Shown: positions 17,429 to 26,647 of the stretch, one piece after another
Layout of the letters: each line of letters starts with the position of its first letter
Numbering within the stretch: the stretch's first letter is position 1
Source of the DNA: JBKHDT01 sp046541195
Lineage (GTDB): Bacteria; Pseudomonadota; Gammaproteobacteria; Halothiobacillales; Halothiobacillaceae
Length of the DNA stretch: 64,000 nucleotides
Assembly: GCA_046541195.1 (NCBI GenBank)
Contig: JBKHDT010000001.1
Coordinates: 17,489 to 81,488, forward strand
Direction of reading: 5' to 3'
Notes under the pieces: generated by a model
What the model was told of the DNA's origin: nothing
Database searches by the model: none
Seen by the model: only the letters and a program-made list of their open reading frames with translations
Translations under genes and position numbers: made by a program

Positions 17429-19171
17429 TCAATCGGCACCCGAAGCCGGGCGCCGGATGTCTTTGCAGGGCGCATCCTGGGGGACCAGCCTGCCGTCTTT
17501 CAGCCACAGCACCCGGCCCATTGCGGCCAGGCGCGGTTCGGGTTCGTGCAGTGCGATCACGGCCACGCGCCCGGCAAGCCAGGGCAGCAGCCGATCGAGC
17601 AGACGGTCACGGGTGCGCGCATCAAGCCCGGTGAACGGTTCATCGAGCAGGACGCAAGCCGGGTCGCGCAGCAGCAGCCGCGCCAGCCCCAGCCGCCTGG
17701 ACTCGCCCCCCGACAACGCGCCCCCTTCCGGACCGACGGCCGTGTTCAAGCCGTCGGCGCGGCAGGCGAGCAGACTTTCGAGGCCCACGCGCGCCAGCAC
17801 CGCCTCCAGCTCGTCGTCGCGGGCCCCGGGCACTGCCAGCCTGAGATTGGCGGCCACGGTGTCATCCAGCACCGGATTTTCCTGCGGCAGGTAGGCCACC
17901 TGCCGGTGCCAGCTGCGTTCGTGGTCCTGCACGCACTTCATGCTGCCCAGACGGATCTCGCCGCCGTGCGGGCGCACAAAGCCGGCAAGCGTCGCCAGCA
18001 GCCGACTCTTGCCCTGGCCGGAGACCCCGCAGACCAGCAGCGGTTCTCCCCGCGCGACCGAGAAACTCACTGCATCGAGCAGGATCCGGCCACCAAGGGG
18101 TTCGGTCAGTTCAAGGCGCCGGACGTGCAGATCCTCGTCTCCCTCGGCACGAGCCACGCCTGGAGCCGGCTCGGGTTCCGGATCGACAACCCCTACCCGC
18201 TGCCCCGACGGTTGCGAAAGCGAACTCAGTTCGGCATGCAGTCCGCAAACCCTGGAACGCAGCCGGTGAAAATCCAGCCACGCGGCCGGTTGAACACGAA
18301 GCGCCTCGACCAGCGCCAAAAGACCCAGCACCGACCAGGCCAGCATGGGCCCCGGCGTGGCGCCGGCGAGGCAGCCGCCTGCCAGCACGAGCACGATGAT
18401 CGTCAACGCACCGGCGAGGACCACCGTGATTTCCAGGCAGGTCTCGGCCCACTCCCGAGCCGCCAGCAATCGGGATTCCAGCCGATCGAAGCGTTCAAGC
18501 CGTCGTTGACGCAGATCCGCAAGGCCGTGCTGGCGCAGCAGGGACATGGCGCCGACCGACTCGCCCAGCCAGACCCGCCGGCGTGCCGCCAGCCGCTGCA
18601 GCGTTTCGCCCGAGCGGCGTCCAAGACGCGCGGCCCCGCTCAGGCTGACCAGCCAGGCCAGCCAGGGAACCAGCACCAGGAGCGCCAGCGGCGAACAAAA
18701 CGGCGCCAGGAACAGGGCGATCACCGGGGGAAGCAGCAGCGGGCCCATCAGCGGCCACAGCATCCGCGGCATCACCTGCTCGAGCCAGTGCACGTCCCCG
18801 ACAATCCGTTCCAGTGCCTGGTCGATCTGCATGCCGTGAATGATCCGGGAAGACCTGATCGCCAGCGCGTCGAAAAGCTGACCCCGAAGCTGTGCCATCT
18901 GCCGGAACAGCAGGTCATGCCCGAGCACGCTCTCCCCGTAGCGCAGCACCACCCGCGAGAGGGCCAGCGTGCGAATCAGTCCCGAAGGGCTGTGCATGTC
19001 CCGCAGCAGATAAAGCCCTGCCCCGGCCAGTCCCGAGGCGACAATGAACCAGCCGGCCACGGCCAGCAGCCCGACCTGCGCCGACAATGCAGCCAGGGCC
19101 ACTGCCAGCAGCAGGACCTGCCGCCCGGCCACCGCACGCCCGCCGAGGAGCATCCAGAGCTCAGCCCGCAT
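17429..19171 (-). CDS. cydC: Glutathione/cysteine ABC exporter subunit CydC
   Basis: A 580-residue half-transporter: a six-helix membrane domain (about residues 10-310) and a nucleotide-binding domain with Walker A CGVSGQGKSRL, signature LSGGESRRLGLARLLL and Walker B CVLLDEP. CydDC exports cysteine and glutathione to the periplasm and is needed for cytochrome bd assembly. It overlaps the end of cydD by 11 bp. Walker A has Gln where Gly or Ser is more usual, which does not break the motif. The ATG at 19171 was chosen because upstream in-frame sequence is cydD in another frame. Confidence 0.93.
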   Translation of the reverse strand: MRAELWMLLGGRAVAGRQVLLLAVALAALSAQVGLLAVAGWFIVASGLAGAGLYLLRDMHSPSGLIRTLALSRVVLRYGESVLGHDLLFRQMAQLRGQLFDALAIRSSRIIHGMQIDQALERIVGDVHWLEQVMPRMLWPLMGPLLLPPVIALFLAPFCSPLALLVLVPWLAWLVSLSGAARLGRRSGETLQRLAARRRVWLGESVGAMSLLRQHGLADLRQRRLERFDRLESRLLAAREWAETCLEITVVLAGALTIIVLVLAGGCLAGATPGPMLAWSVLGLLALVEALRVQPAAWLDFHRLRSRVCGLHAELSSLSQPSGQRVGVVDPEPEPAPGVARAEGDEDLHVRRLELTEPLGGRILLDAVSFSVARGEPLLVCGVSGQGKSRLLATLAGFVRPHGGEIRLGSMKCVQDHERSWHRQVAYLPQENPVLDDTVAANLRLAVPGARDDELEAVLARVGLESLLACRADGLNTAVGPEGGALSGGESRRLGLARLLLRDPACVLLDEPFTGLDARTRDRLLDRLLPWLAGRVAVIALHEPEPRLAAMGRVLWLKDGRLVPQDAPCKDIRRPASGAD

Positions 19172-20786
19172 CGTCCGGTTCCCGAAGTTCCACCACGCGA
19201 TCGGCCCAGTCATGAACCGCAGGCGAATGGCTGGCGACCACAAGGGTCACGCCGTGGTCGGCGCGCACCCGGTCAAGCAGGGCCAGCATGGCCCGCTCCG
19301 ACGCCGGATCGAGGCCCGCGGTCGGCTCGTCCAGCAACCACAGCTTCGCCCCGGAGAGCAGCGCGCGGGCCAGCGCCAGGCGCTTGCGCTCGCCGCCCGA
19401 CAGGCCGAAGCCGCGATCACCCAGCCGCTTGTCCGGCGCATGGTGCAGGCCGACCTCGACGAGCGCCCTGTGGATCGTTTCGTCGCAGGCCCCCGGTGCG
19501 GCAACCCGCAGGTTCCGGGCAAGACTTCCAGACAGCCATTCCGGGTCCTGGGCAACTCGCAGGCAACGCAGGCGCGCACGACGCCGGATTCCGGCACCGG
19601 TTTCCAGCCCGGCCAGCAACGCCAGCCAGCGGGACTTGCCCACGCCACTGGCACCGCGAATGCACAGACGCTCCCCGGGCATGACCTCCAGCGACGGGAA
19701 ATCCAGCCGCCGTCCATGCGCCAGGGTCAGCGAGCCGGCATCAACCTCGAGCAATGCGGCCGGGTCATGCGGTTTTACTTCGCTTGCAGCGGGGCAGTCT
19801 TGCCGAGCAAGCCAAGGTGCCAGGGCATCCGCCGCCGCCAGCGCGTCGGCGCGCAGATGATGCTGCTGGCCGAGCTGGCGAAGCGGCGCGAAAAATTCCG
19901 GCACCAGCAGCAGAATGAACAGCCCTTCAAAAAGACTCAGGGACCCCAGGCCCAGGAACCGGACATGTCCGAGCAGCCCCAGTCCCACGAAAACGGCGAC
20001 CAGGGCGACGGACATGGCGGCAAAAAGCTCCAGCACGGCGGTCGAGAAGAAAGCCTGGCGCAGCAGGCCCATGGAACTTTCCCGGTAGCGCTCCGAAACC
20101 TGCAGCAACTCGCCGGCCACCCGGCCCTCGGCGGCAAACTGCCGCAGCAGGGGCAGATGCCGCAGCCGGTCGTCGAAAAACCCACCCATCCGGGTCAGCG
20201 CCTCATGCTGGGCAGTCGCCAACTCGCCGACGCGGGCACCCACCAGGTAAAGAAACAGCGGCAGCAGAGGCAGGCAGAGCGCCAGGAGCAGCGCGCTGAG
20301 CAGATTGACCGGCGCGAGCGCGGCCAGGATGAAGGTCACCACCAGCACAAGACGAATGCGCTGGGAGAGGAAACGGCCATGCCACCCGGCAAATTGCGGA
20401 ACCGTCCGATCCAGCAGGCTGACCCACTCGCCGCGCCGGCGTGCCAGACGCTGATGCTCGGGCAACGTTGCCAGCACATGAAACAGCTCGGCCCGCACCC
20501 GGCTGACCACGGCCTGCTCGGTGAGCCGGACCCGGCTGCGCAGCAGCGCCTCGATGGATTGCCGCGCGACAAGAACGGCAGGAAAAGCGGCGAGCAGTGA
20601 CCAGGGCATCACCCCCGGCTCAAGGGCAATCCGGGCGAGCAGCGCGGCCAGGATCGCCGCCTGGAGCAGGATCACCCCCGCAGCCAGGCCCTGAAGCAAC
20701 CCGATGCCGACCAGGCGACCGCGAACGGGGCCCAGGTAACGACGCAGCCAGCGCGTCGGCGGCTCAGCGCCTGCCGTGTCCGTCAC
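19161..20786 (-). CDS. cydD: Glutathione/cysteine ABC exporter subunit CydD
   Basis: A 541-residue partner of CydC. The membrane domain spans about residues 15-320. The nucleotide-binding domain carries Walker A GASGVGKSRW, signature LSGGERKRLALARALL and Walker B LWLLDEPTAGLD. The start is taken as GTG at 20786 (VTDTAGAEPP), which overlaps cydB by 23 bp; no better start aligns with the first helix, and the longer frame is a cydB shadow. It is a little shorter than E. coli CydD (588). The cydA-cydB-cydD-cydC order places oxidase and its assembly exporter in one transcript. Confidence 0.92.
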   Translation of the reverse strand: MTDTAGAEPPTRWLRRYLGPVRGRLVGIGLLQGLAAGVILLQAAILAALLARIALEPGVMPWSLLAAFPAVLVARQSIEALLRSRVRLTEQAVVSRVRAELFHVLATLPEHQRLARRRGEWVSLLDRTVPQFAGWHGRFLSQRIRLVLVVTFILAALAPVNLLSALLLALCLPLLPLFLYLVGARVGELATAQHEALTRMGGFFDDRLRHLPLLRQFAAEGRVAGELLQVSERYRESSMGLLRQAFFSTAVLELFAAMSVALVAVFVGLGLLGHVRFLGLGSLSLFEGLFILLLVPEFFAPLRQLGQQHHLRADALAAADALAPWLARQDCPAASEVKPHDPAALLEVDAGSLTLAHGRRLDFPSLEVMPGERLCIRGASGVGKSRWLALLAGLETGAGIRRRARLRCLRVAQDPEWLSGSLARNLRVAAPGACDETIHRALVEVGLHHAPDKRLGDRGFGLSGGERKRLALARALLSGAKLWLLDEPTAGLDPASERAMLALLDRVRADHGVTLVVASHSPAVHDWADRVVELREPDDAG

Positions 20787-21771
20787 CGGACCGGACCTTG
20801 CCCCGGAACAGCCAGTAGGTCCAGACCGTGTAGACCAGCACCATCGGCATGACCACCAGGGCACCGACCAGGATGAAAAACTGGGATTCCGGGTCGGAAG
20901 CCGCGTCATGGAACGTGTACGTCGGCGGCACGGCATAAGGCCACATGCTGCTCATCAGACCCAGGTAGCAGAGCACAAAGATCCCCAGCGTCAGCAGGAA
21001 CACCTGCCCGTCACCCGGACGCTGCAGCGCCCGGCGCAGCTGAAGCATCAGCATTCCGAGCATCACGACACCCCCGACCAGCAGGATCAGATCCATCGTC
21101 CAGCGCTGGCCGATCAGTGGCTGCACCAGCAGGCTGGAGAACGCCGCCAGGGGAATCAGGATGGCCAGCGCCCACCAGGCCCGGGCGCCAAGCATCCGGA
21201 CGCGCGTGGCCAGCTCGCCCTCGGTCTTGTGCAGCAGCCAGCCGACACCCAGCATCAGATATCCGGATACCAGGGCCACGCCCGTGAGCACCGTGAAAGG
21301 GCTGAGCCAGTCGAAGGCGCCGCCGGCATACTGTCCGTCGACGACCTCGAACCCCTGGACATACGCGCCGACCACCACCCCCTGGGCAAAGGCCGCCAGC
21401 AGCGAGCCGTAACCGAAGGCCTGGCCCCAGAAACGCCGGCTGCGCGCGCAGTCCGCATGCAGCCGGAACTCGAAGGCGACGCCCCGCAGAATCAGGCCGG
21501 CCAGCATCAGGAACACCCCGAGATACAAGGCCGGCAGGAACACCACGTAGATCATGGGAAAGGCCGCGAGCAGCCCCGCACCGCCAAGGATCAGCCAGGT
21601 TTCGTTGCCGTCCCAGACCGGCGCCACGGAGGACATCATCAGGTCCCGATCCTCTTCATCCGGGCACAGCAGGAACAGGATGCCGACGCCGAGATCGAAC
21701 CCGTCGGCGACCGCGTACATCAACACCCCAAAGCCGATCAGCGCCACCCAGATCCAGGTCAAGTCCGGCAT
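20764..21771 (-). CDS. cydB: Cytochrome bd-type quinol oxidase subunit II (CydB)
   Basis: A 335-residue membrane protein starting MPDLTWIWVALIGFGVLMY with about eight to nine helices. It has the family segments ADGFDLGVGILFLL, WDGNETWLILGGAGLLAAFP and RGVAFEFR. It pairs with CydA to form a quinol oxidase that reduces oxygen to water without proton pumping. The start overlaps the cydA stop by one base (TGATG). No CydX-like peptide is found after it, since cydD overlaps its end. Confidence 0.96.
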   Translation of the reverse strand: MPDLTWIWVALIGFGVLMYAVADGFDLGVGILFLLCPDEEDRDLMMSSVAPVWDGNETWLILGGAGLLAAFPMIYVVFLPALYLGVFLMLAGLILRGVAFEFRLHADCARSRRFWGQAFGYGSLLAAFAQGVVVGAYVQGFEVVDGQYAGGAFDWLSPFTVLTGVALVSGYLMLGVGWLLHKTEGELATRVRMLGARAWWALAILIPLAAFSSLLVQPLIGQRWTMDLILLVGGVVMLGMLMLQLRRALQRPGDGQVFLLTLGIFVLCYLGLMSSMWPYAVPPTYTFHDAASDPESQFFILVGALVVMPMVLVYTVWTYWLFRGKVRSGDGHGRR

Positions 21772-23165
21772 CAGACAGTCTCCCGCGTGGAATCGGTCTG
21801 CCCCGCCATGGCGAGCGGGCGCTTGGCATGGGCGTAGCGGTCACCGCCACTGCCCGCTTCCGGTCCGGCCATGATGACCCGCCTGAGCGTCGACAGCCCG
21901 GTAACGAACACCAGGGCGTAGACGAGCGCGTAACCGACCAGCGAGGTCAGCGCCATGGGGCCGGAGAGCGAAGGCGTCAGGGCCGCCGCGTGATCCATCA
22001 GGCCATACACGACCCAGGGCTGACGCCCGATCTCCGTGACGAACCAGCCGGCCAGCACGGCAATGAAGGGCAGCGGTATCGACCAGCTCGCCAGACGCAG
22101 ATACAGGCCGTTTTCGCCCAGACGCCCGCGAGCCATGCGCCAAAGACCCCAGGCCCCCAGCACGATCAGCACCAGCCCGATGCCCACCATCACGCGAAAG
22201 GACCAGAACACGGGAAAGACCGGTGGCCGCTCGGCCGCCGGCCATTCCTTGAGGCCACGCAATGCGCCATCGGGATCGTGGGTGAGGATCAGGCTCGCCC
22301 CCCTCGGGATGCCCACCTCGAACAGGTTGCGTTCGCCGTCCTGGTCCGGGATTGCAAACAGCAGCAGCGGCACACCCCGTTCGGTTTCCCAGATGCCTTC
22401 GATCGCGGCGATCTTTTCAGGCTGGTAGGCCAGCGTGTTGCGCCCGTGCGCATCCCCGACCAGCAGTTGCAGGGGCGCGGCCACCGCAAGCATCACCACT
22501 GCCATGCGCAACGCCGGCAGGAAAAGATGCCGCTGACGACCCTGGCGCAGAAACCAGGCCGACACGCCCAGGACCACCACCGCGCCGGTCAGGAAGGAGG
22601 CCAGCAAGACATGCGGCAGCCGGTGGGCCAGTGATGGATTGAAAATGGCTTCCGACCAGGACTGAACGTGGAACAGCCCCTCCTCGAAGCGCACGCCGGC
22701 CGGAGTCTGCATCCAGCTGTTCACCGAGAGGATCCAGAATGAGGAAATCATGGTTCCGACGGCGACCATCACCGCGGCGAACAGATGCACGCCGGCGGGC
22801 ACCCGGTCTCGCCCGAACAGCAGGACGCCCAGAAAAACGGCCTCGAGGAAAAAGGCGGTCAGCACCTCGTAGCTGATGACCGGCCCGATGAAGTTGGCCG
22901 CCGCATAGGAAAAGACGCTCCAGTTGGTGCCAAACTGAAACGACATCACGATGCCCGACACCACGCCCATCCCGAAAACCACCGCGAACACGCGTGTCCA
23001 GAACACGGACAGCTCGTCGAAGACCGGATTGCCCCGCAAGACGTACATCAGCTTGAGCACCGCGATGAACGACGCCAGGCCGATGGTGAACACAGGAAAG
23101 ATCGCGTGGAAGGAAACGACGAACGCGAACTGCAGGCGGGAAAGGAAAAGCGGATCGAGTTCCAT
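21771..23165 (-). CDS. cydA: Cytochrome bd-type quinol oxidase subunit I (CydA/CioA type)
   Basis: A 464-residue subunit carrying the hemes. Heme ligands are seen in SFHAIFPVFTIG (His), HRLPHVLLASF (His) and the Met before SFQFGTNWS or in the VTEIGRQPWVVYGLM region. The quinol-site charges lie in KIAAIEGIWETERG. The Q-loop is short, as in cyanide-insensitive (Cio) oxidases rather than E. coli CydA (522 residues). The ATG at 23165 with GGAG upstream starts MELDPLFLSRLQF. A repeat copy occupies the upstream region, where the promoter should be. Confidence 0.94.
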   Translation of the reverse strand: MELDPLFLSRLQFAFVVSFHAIFPVFTIGLASFIAVLKLMYVLRGNPVFDELSVFWTRVFAVVFGMGVVSGIVMSFQFGTNWSVFSYAAANFIGPVISYEVLTAFFLEAVFLGVLLFGRDRVPAGVHLFAAVMVAVGTMISSFWILSVNSWMQTPAGVRFEEGLFHVQSWSEAIFNPSLAHRLPHVLLASFLTGAVVVLGVSAWFLRQGRQRHLFLPALRMAVVMLAVAAPLQLLVGDAHGRNTLAYQPEKIAAIEGIWETERGVPLLLFAIPDQDGERNLFEVGIPRGASLILTHDPDGALRGLKEWPAAERPPVFPVFWSFRVMVGIGLVLIVLGAWGLWRMARGRLGENGLYLRLASWSIPLPFIAVLAGWFVTEIGRQPWVVYGLMDHAAALTPSLSGPMALTSLVGYALVYALVFVTGLSTLRRVIMAGPEAGSGGDRYAHAKRPLAMAGQTDSTRETV

Positions 23166-23254
23166 GAGCACGCGCTCCGATGATCGGTGAGCCGGTGGCA
23201 AGCCTCAACGCGGTAGACACGAGCGGCGCGCGGCCGCGGCCGACGACACCCCCG

Positions 23255-23436
23255 GGGAATCTCTGCACGAAGCGCTTCGTGGCCTCGTCCAGCAACGCAG
23301 GAGCCGGCGGGCTGCCTGCTGCGCGTTTGTTACGCGTTCATGTCCCGGCCCCTGCCCCGGCCAGTGACCGGCATGTGCCGGGGCACGGCGCGGTCTGCAT
23401 TCATGCAGTCCTTCGTGCGGTCCTTCTGCTGATGCA
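23255..23436 (+). repeat. Dispersed intergenic repeat, copy 4
   Basis: Forward orientation, between the hicA-like gene and cydA, which are transcribed the other way. Left module CTGCACGAAG at 23263-23272, central module CAGCAACGCAGGAG at 23290-23303 (27 nt later), right module TTCATGCAGTC at 23400-23410. The third module is not recognisable. A 9-bp stem (TGCCCCGGC/GCCGGGGCA) precedes the right module, and GGTCTGCATTCATGCAGTCC forms its own hairpin. Confidence 0.75.
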
Positions 23437-23468
23437 GCGAAGGGCTCCACACCGAACCGATCTGAGAA

Positions 23469-23501
23469 GAAAAAGGACCCGGCGCGGGCTGCGCCGGGTC
23501 C
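23469..23501 (-). terminator. Rho-independent terminator of the hicA-like gene
   Basis: On minus: stem GGACCCGGCGC / GCGCCGGGTCC with an AGCCC loop, followed by TTTTTCTT. An 11-bp perfect stem directly after the stop codon. Confidence 0.93.
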
Positions 23502-23508
23502 GCAGGCC

Positions 23509-23775
23509 TCAGTCGCCGGACGGGGCCAGCCCCTGCTGCTCGAGGAAGTGGCGCAGTGCCATGATCTGATGCCGGTCCTCGATATCGCTGCCGTGGTGCG
23601 GCAGACGGATACTGACCTCGGCACCGTTCAGGCGGACCTTGGCATGGTTGCTGTGACTGTGCTCGATTGTGGCACCGCGGCTTTCTAGCGCGGCGGCGAG
23701 CTTTTTCCAGTCCAGGTTGGCGGCGATCGGATGCGCGAACAGCTTCTCGATGATCGCTTCGTGCTTGTGACTCAT
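23509..23775 (-). CDS. HicA-like RNA-binding domain protein
   Basis: An 88-residue protein starting MSHKHEAIIEKLFAHP. It has the dsRBD-like HicA fold pattern: LDWKKLAAALESRGA, a strand-strand-His segment around SNHAKVRLNGAEVSIRLPHH, and a final helix (MALRHFLEQQGL). HicA toxins are mRNA interferases that pair with a HicB antitoxin. Here no HicB gene is adjacent, the gene has a good ribosome binding site (AGGGG) and its own strong terminator. It may be a domesticated or orphan HicA-like protein rather than an active toxin. Confidence 0.72.
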   Translation of the reverse strand: MSHKHEAIIEKLFAHPIAANLDWKKLAAALESRGATIEHSHSNHAKVRLNGAEVSIRLPHHGSDIEDRHQIMALRHFLEQQGLAPSGD

Positions 23776-23875
23776 GGGGTTCCCCTGTCTGTTGCGCGGC
23801 GCCCCGCGGCGGACCCGGACGGGTCCTCTCGGGGCGGACACTGTCGAACAAATGCCCCGGGGACGGTCCCGGGAC

Positions 23876-24361
23876 TCACTTCACGATCCGCAATCCGGGC
23901 TTCCTTGGTGGCGGATCCGGATCGTCATCGCCTTCGTCCTGGTCGCCGCGGCTGACCGGCTCCGGGGACTCGCGCCCTTCCACGGCCCGCAGCGCTGGCC
24001 GGCCCCGACCCGGGCCGCTTTCGCCGAGACCGGTGCCGTAGTCCGCGTCGTCTGCCTCTTCGGGAAACATCAGGCCCTGGCCGCTTTCCCGGTCCACGAT
24101 GCCCATGACCGCAGCCATCGGCACAAACACCTGCATCGGCACCCCGCCGAAACGGGCCTCGAAGGTCACCTGGGGATTGTCGAGTTCCAGATGACGCGTG
24201 GCGTTCGGCGAGATATTGAGCGTGATCTGCCCGTCATGGGCGTAGTCCTGCGGCACCACCACCTCGGGGTGCAGCGCATTGACGATCAGGTGCGGAACGT
24301 GGTCGTTGTCCACGATCCACTGGTAGATCGCACGCAGCAGGTAAGGACGGCTGGAAGTCAT
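23876..24361 (-). CDS. sspB: ClpXP specificity-enhancing factor SspB
   Basis: A 161-residue adaptor that delivers ssrA-tagged proteins to ClpXP. The N-terminal domain begins SSRPYLLRAIYQWIVDN and includes HPEVVVPQDYAHDGQITLN and FEARFGGVPMQVFVPM. A disordered acidic/proline linker leads to the ClpX-binding tail PPRKPGLRIVK. It starts one base after the sspA stop codon, the usual sspA-sspB operon order. Confidence 0.95.
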   Translation of the reverse strand: MTSSRPYLLRAIYQWIVDNDHVPHLIVNALHPEVVVPQDYAHDGQITLNISPNATRHLELDNPQVTFEARFGGVPMQVFVPMAAVMGIVDRESGQGLMFPEEADDADYGTGLGESGPGRGRPALRAVEGRESPEPVSRGDQDEGDDDPDPPPRKPGLRIVK

Positions 24362-24994
24362 TCAGGGCCAATCGCTCCGGATTTCCTGTTCGGCCTCGGT
24401 CAGGCTGGCTCGGAAGGTGGGCCGGTCGAAGACCCGCTTCATGTAATCCTGGATGGGCTTGGACTGCGCCGCAGGCAAATCGACCCCGTATACCGGGAGA
24501 CGCCAAAGTACCGCAGCGATCGTCACGTCGGCAAGGCTGAATTCCTCGCTCATGAAAAACGGCATGGCCGCGAACACCGGTGAAAGCGACAGGATGCTCT
24601 CCCGAAGCTGCTTGCGGGCCCGCGCGACGGTCTTCTCACCACGTTCGAAGTCCGGCAGCAGCCCGTACCAGTCCTTTTCGATGCGGTAGAGCGCGGTCCG
24701 TACCTTCGCGCGGCTGACCGGGTCCACGGGCATCAGCGGCGGATGCGGAAAACGCTCGTCGAGGTATTCCATGATCACGCGCGCGTTGGTGAGCACCAGA
24801 TCGCGATCCGCCAGGGTAGGCAGGTCCCCGTTGGGGCTCAGGTCGATGAAATCCTCGGGACGGTCATTGCCGGAGACCTCGATGATCTCGGCACTAAGCT
24901 CCTTCTCGGCGAGCACGATGCGTGCCCTGTGGCACTCGGGCCCATCCGGACTCGTGAACAGAGTCATGACCGAACGGCGATTGACACTCGCCAT
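24362..24994 (-). CDS. sspA: Stringent starvation protein A (SspA), GST-fold
   Basis: A 210-residue glutathione S-transferase-fold protein that binds RNA polymerase in E. coli and modulates stationary-phase transcription. It has SVMTLFTSPDGPECHRARIVLAEK and the DLSPNGDLPTLADRDLVL thioredoxin-like segment, then an all-helical domain with FSLADVTIAAVLWRLP. It lacks a catalytic GST residue, as is normal for SspA. AGGAGG lies upstream of the ATG. It normally follows the petABC genes; here a GGDEF gene lies between. Confidence 0.94.
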   Translation of the reverse strand: MASVNRRSVMTLFTSPDGPECHRARIVLAEKELSAEIIEVSGNDRPEDFIDLSPNGDLPTLADRDLVLTNARVIMEYLDERFPHPPLMPVDPVSRAKVRTALYRIEKDWYGLLPDFERGEKTVARARKQLRESILSLSPVFAAMPFFMSEEFSLADVTIAAVLWRLPVYGVDLPAAQSKPIQDYMKRVFDRPTFRASLTEAEQEIRSDWP

Positions 24995-25142
24995 GGCGCA
25001 GCCTCCTGGTGCAATGATTGAAACGACGACCGGCGCAATTGGGGCCAGCCCGTCTTTGCCGGTGCAGGGCGCGGTGCGCCCGAACGCGCATTACTCTACC
25101 ACAACTGCGCGGGTGTGCGCCGTGATGTCGGCACCGCAGCGC

Positions 25143-26432
25143 TCAGGCAGCGCGGCCTTCAGGCAGGCTCACGAGCCGGTTGCGGCCCTGTCGCTTGGCG
25201 TCATACAGCGCCGAGTCGGCCAGCCCGAGCAACTCCATCAGCACGGTGCCGTCCTCAGGGTACATGGCCAGTCCAAAGCTTGCCGTCATGCGGATCGGCG
25301 GATGCGCGCCCCCAAGAACAGGGGTGGACGCGATCCGCCTGCGCAGGGCTTCGAGACGTTCGATCGCTGCCTCGCGGCCGATATCGGGGAGCACCACAAC
25401 CAGCTCCTCGCCCCCCCAGCGGCAGACGATGTCCCGCTCCCGGACTCCGTCGAGCACCATCTGCGCAAAGGCCTCCAGCACCCGGTCACCCACCAGGTGC
25501 CCGTGCAGGTCGTTGACCTGCTTGAAGTGATCGATATCGATCAGGCAGAGTGCCAGCGAGCGGTTCTCGGCCGCCATCCGCTCCATGGCCGCCTGCAAAA
25601 GCTGTTCCCCCTTGCGCCGATTGTACAGGCCGGTCAGCCCGTCCCGGGTCGCGTGCGCCTGCAGTTCCTGCTCCAGGGATTTCATGTCGGTGATGTCATG
25701 CACCATCCCCACCACGCGAAGCGGCGCGCCGTCCTCATCCCAATGCACCACCCGCCCCCGATCGTGGAACCACAGGAAGTGACCGTTGCGGTTGCGGATT
25801 CGATACACGGCCTCGAAACGGGCCCGCTTGCCGGCCAGATGCTCTTCAAGCACCCGCATTACCAGTGGCTTGTCATCCGGATGCACGTTGTCCGACCAGG
25901 TTGAAAGCACCGGCGCCATGTCATCCGGGCCGTATCCGAGCATCTGCTTGAGTCGCGGGCTGAAGTGCAGGGTCCCATCCGGAATGCTCCAGTCCCAAAC
26001 GCCGTCGGCCACCTCGTACAGCACGCTGCGGGCATCCCGGTCGTCATCGCGGCGGGCCACATCCGCACGCTCGAGCACGCGCCGCGTGACATCGCGCGCA
26101 ACCGAGAGAAACCACGAATGTCCCCCGATCTCGACGCACCGGGTCTTGACTTCGACCGTCACCTCGCCGCCGTCGGCATGGGCATGACGTCCAACAAAGG
26201 TGTAGTCCCCCCGGGCGCGGATCACCCCGGCGATCTCGGACCACTGGGGCAGGCCGGTCACATCCTTCTGGAGCGAGAGCACGGAATGGTTGAGTACCTG
26301 CTCGCGGCTCATTCCCAGATCCTCGTAGGCGGCACGGTTGCAGCCGACGATCCGGGAGCTGGCCGGATCAATCAGGTAGACCGCATCGGGCATTGCCTCG
26401 AGGATCTCCTGCGCGCCGGGTACGGGATACAT
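25143..26432 (-). CDS. PAS-PAS-GGDEF diguanylate cyclase
   Basis: A 429-residue cytoplasmic sensor with no membrane segment. A first PAS domain covers residues about 5-120 (AMPDAVYLIDPASSRIVGCN). A second PAS/PAC covers about 135-260 (WDWSIPDGTLHFSPRLKQML, ending VVGMVHDITDMK). The GGDEF domain follows from about 270. The active-site motif is GGEEL, and the inhibitory I-site RERD lies five residues upstream, so it should be an active, product-inhibited c-di-GMP synthase. The signal sensed is unknown. It sits between sspA and petC, pointing the same way, with GAGGAG before the ATG. Confidence 0.92.
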   Translation of the reverse strand: MYPVPGAQEILEAMPDAVYLIDPASSRIVGCNRAAYEDLGMSREQVLNHSVLSLQKDVTGLPQWSEIAGVIRARGDYTFVGRHAHADGGEVTVEVKTRCVEIGGHSWFLSVARDVTRRVLERADVARRDDDRDARSVLYEVADGVWDWSIPDGTLHFSPRLKQMLGYGPDDMAPVLSTWSDNVHPDDKPLVMRVLEEHLAGKRARFEAVYRIRNRNGHFLWFHDRGRVVHWDEDGAPLRVVGMVHDITDMKSLEQELQAHATRDGLTGLYNRRKGEQLLQAAMERMAAENRSLALCLIDIDHFKQVNDLHGHLVGDRVLEAFAQMVLDGVRERDIVCRWGGEELVVVLPDIGREAAIERLEALRRRIASTPVLGGAHPPIRMTASFGLAMYPEDGTVLMELLGLADSALYDAKRQGRNRLVSLPEGRAA

Positions 26433-26647
26433 GGTTCACTCCTCGCCTTCCGTGATTACTTCCGCCAACTGTGCGGATATTAGCAGACTACCGGGGCCCT
26501 GGCGCCAAGGACAGGCCGGACCGGCGGATGGCTCCCGGCTGCGCGCAACCGCGTGCCGGGCATCCAAACAGCAAAGCCACACCGTTTCCGGCATGGCTTG
26601 CAATAGGGCCGTCACGGCCGAATCAGGCCCGGTCGGGGGCCGGAGGC

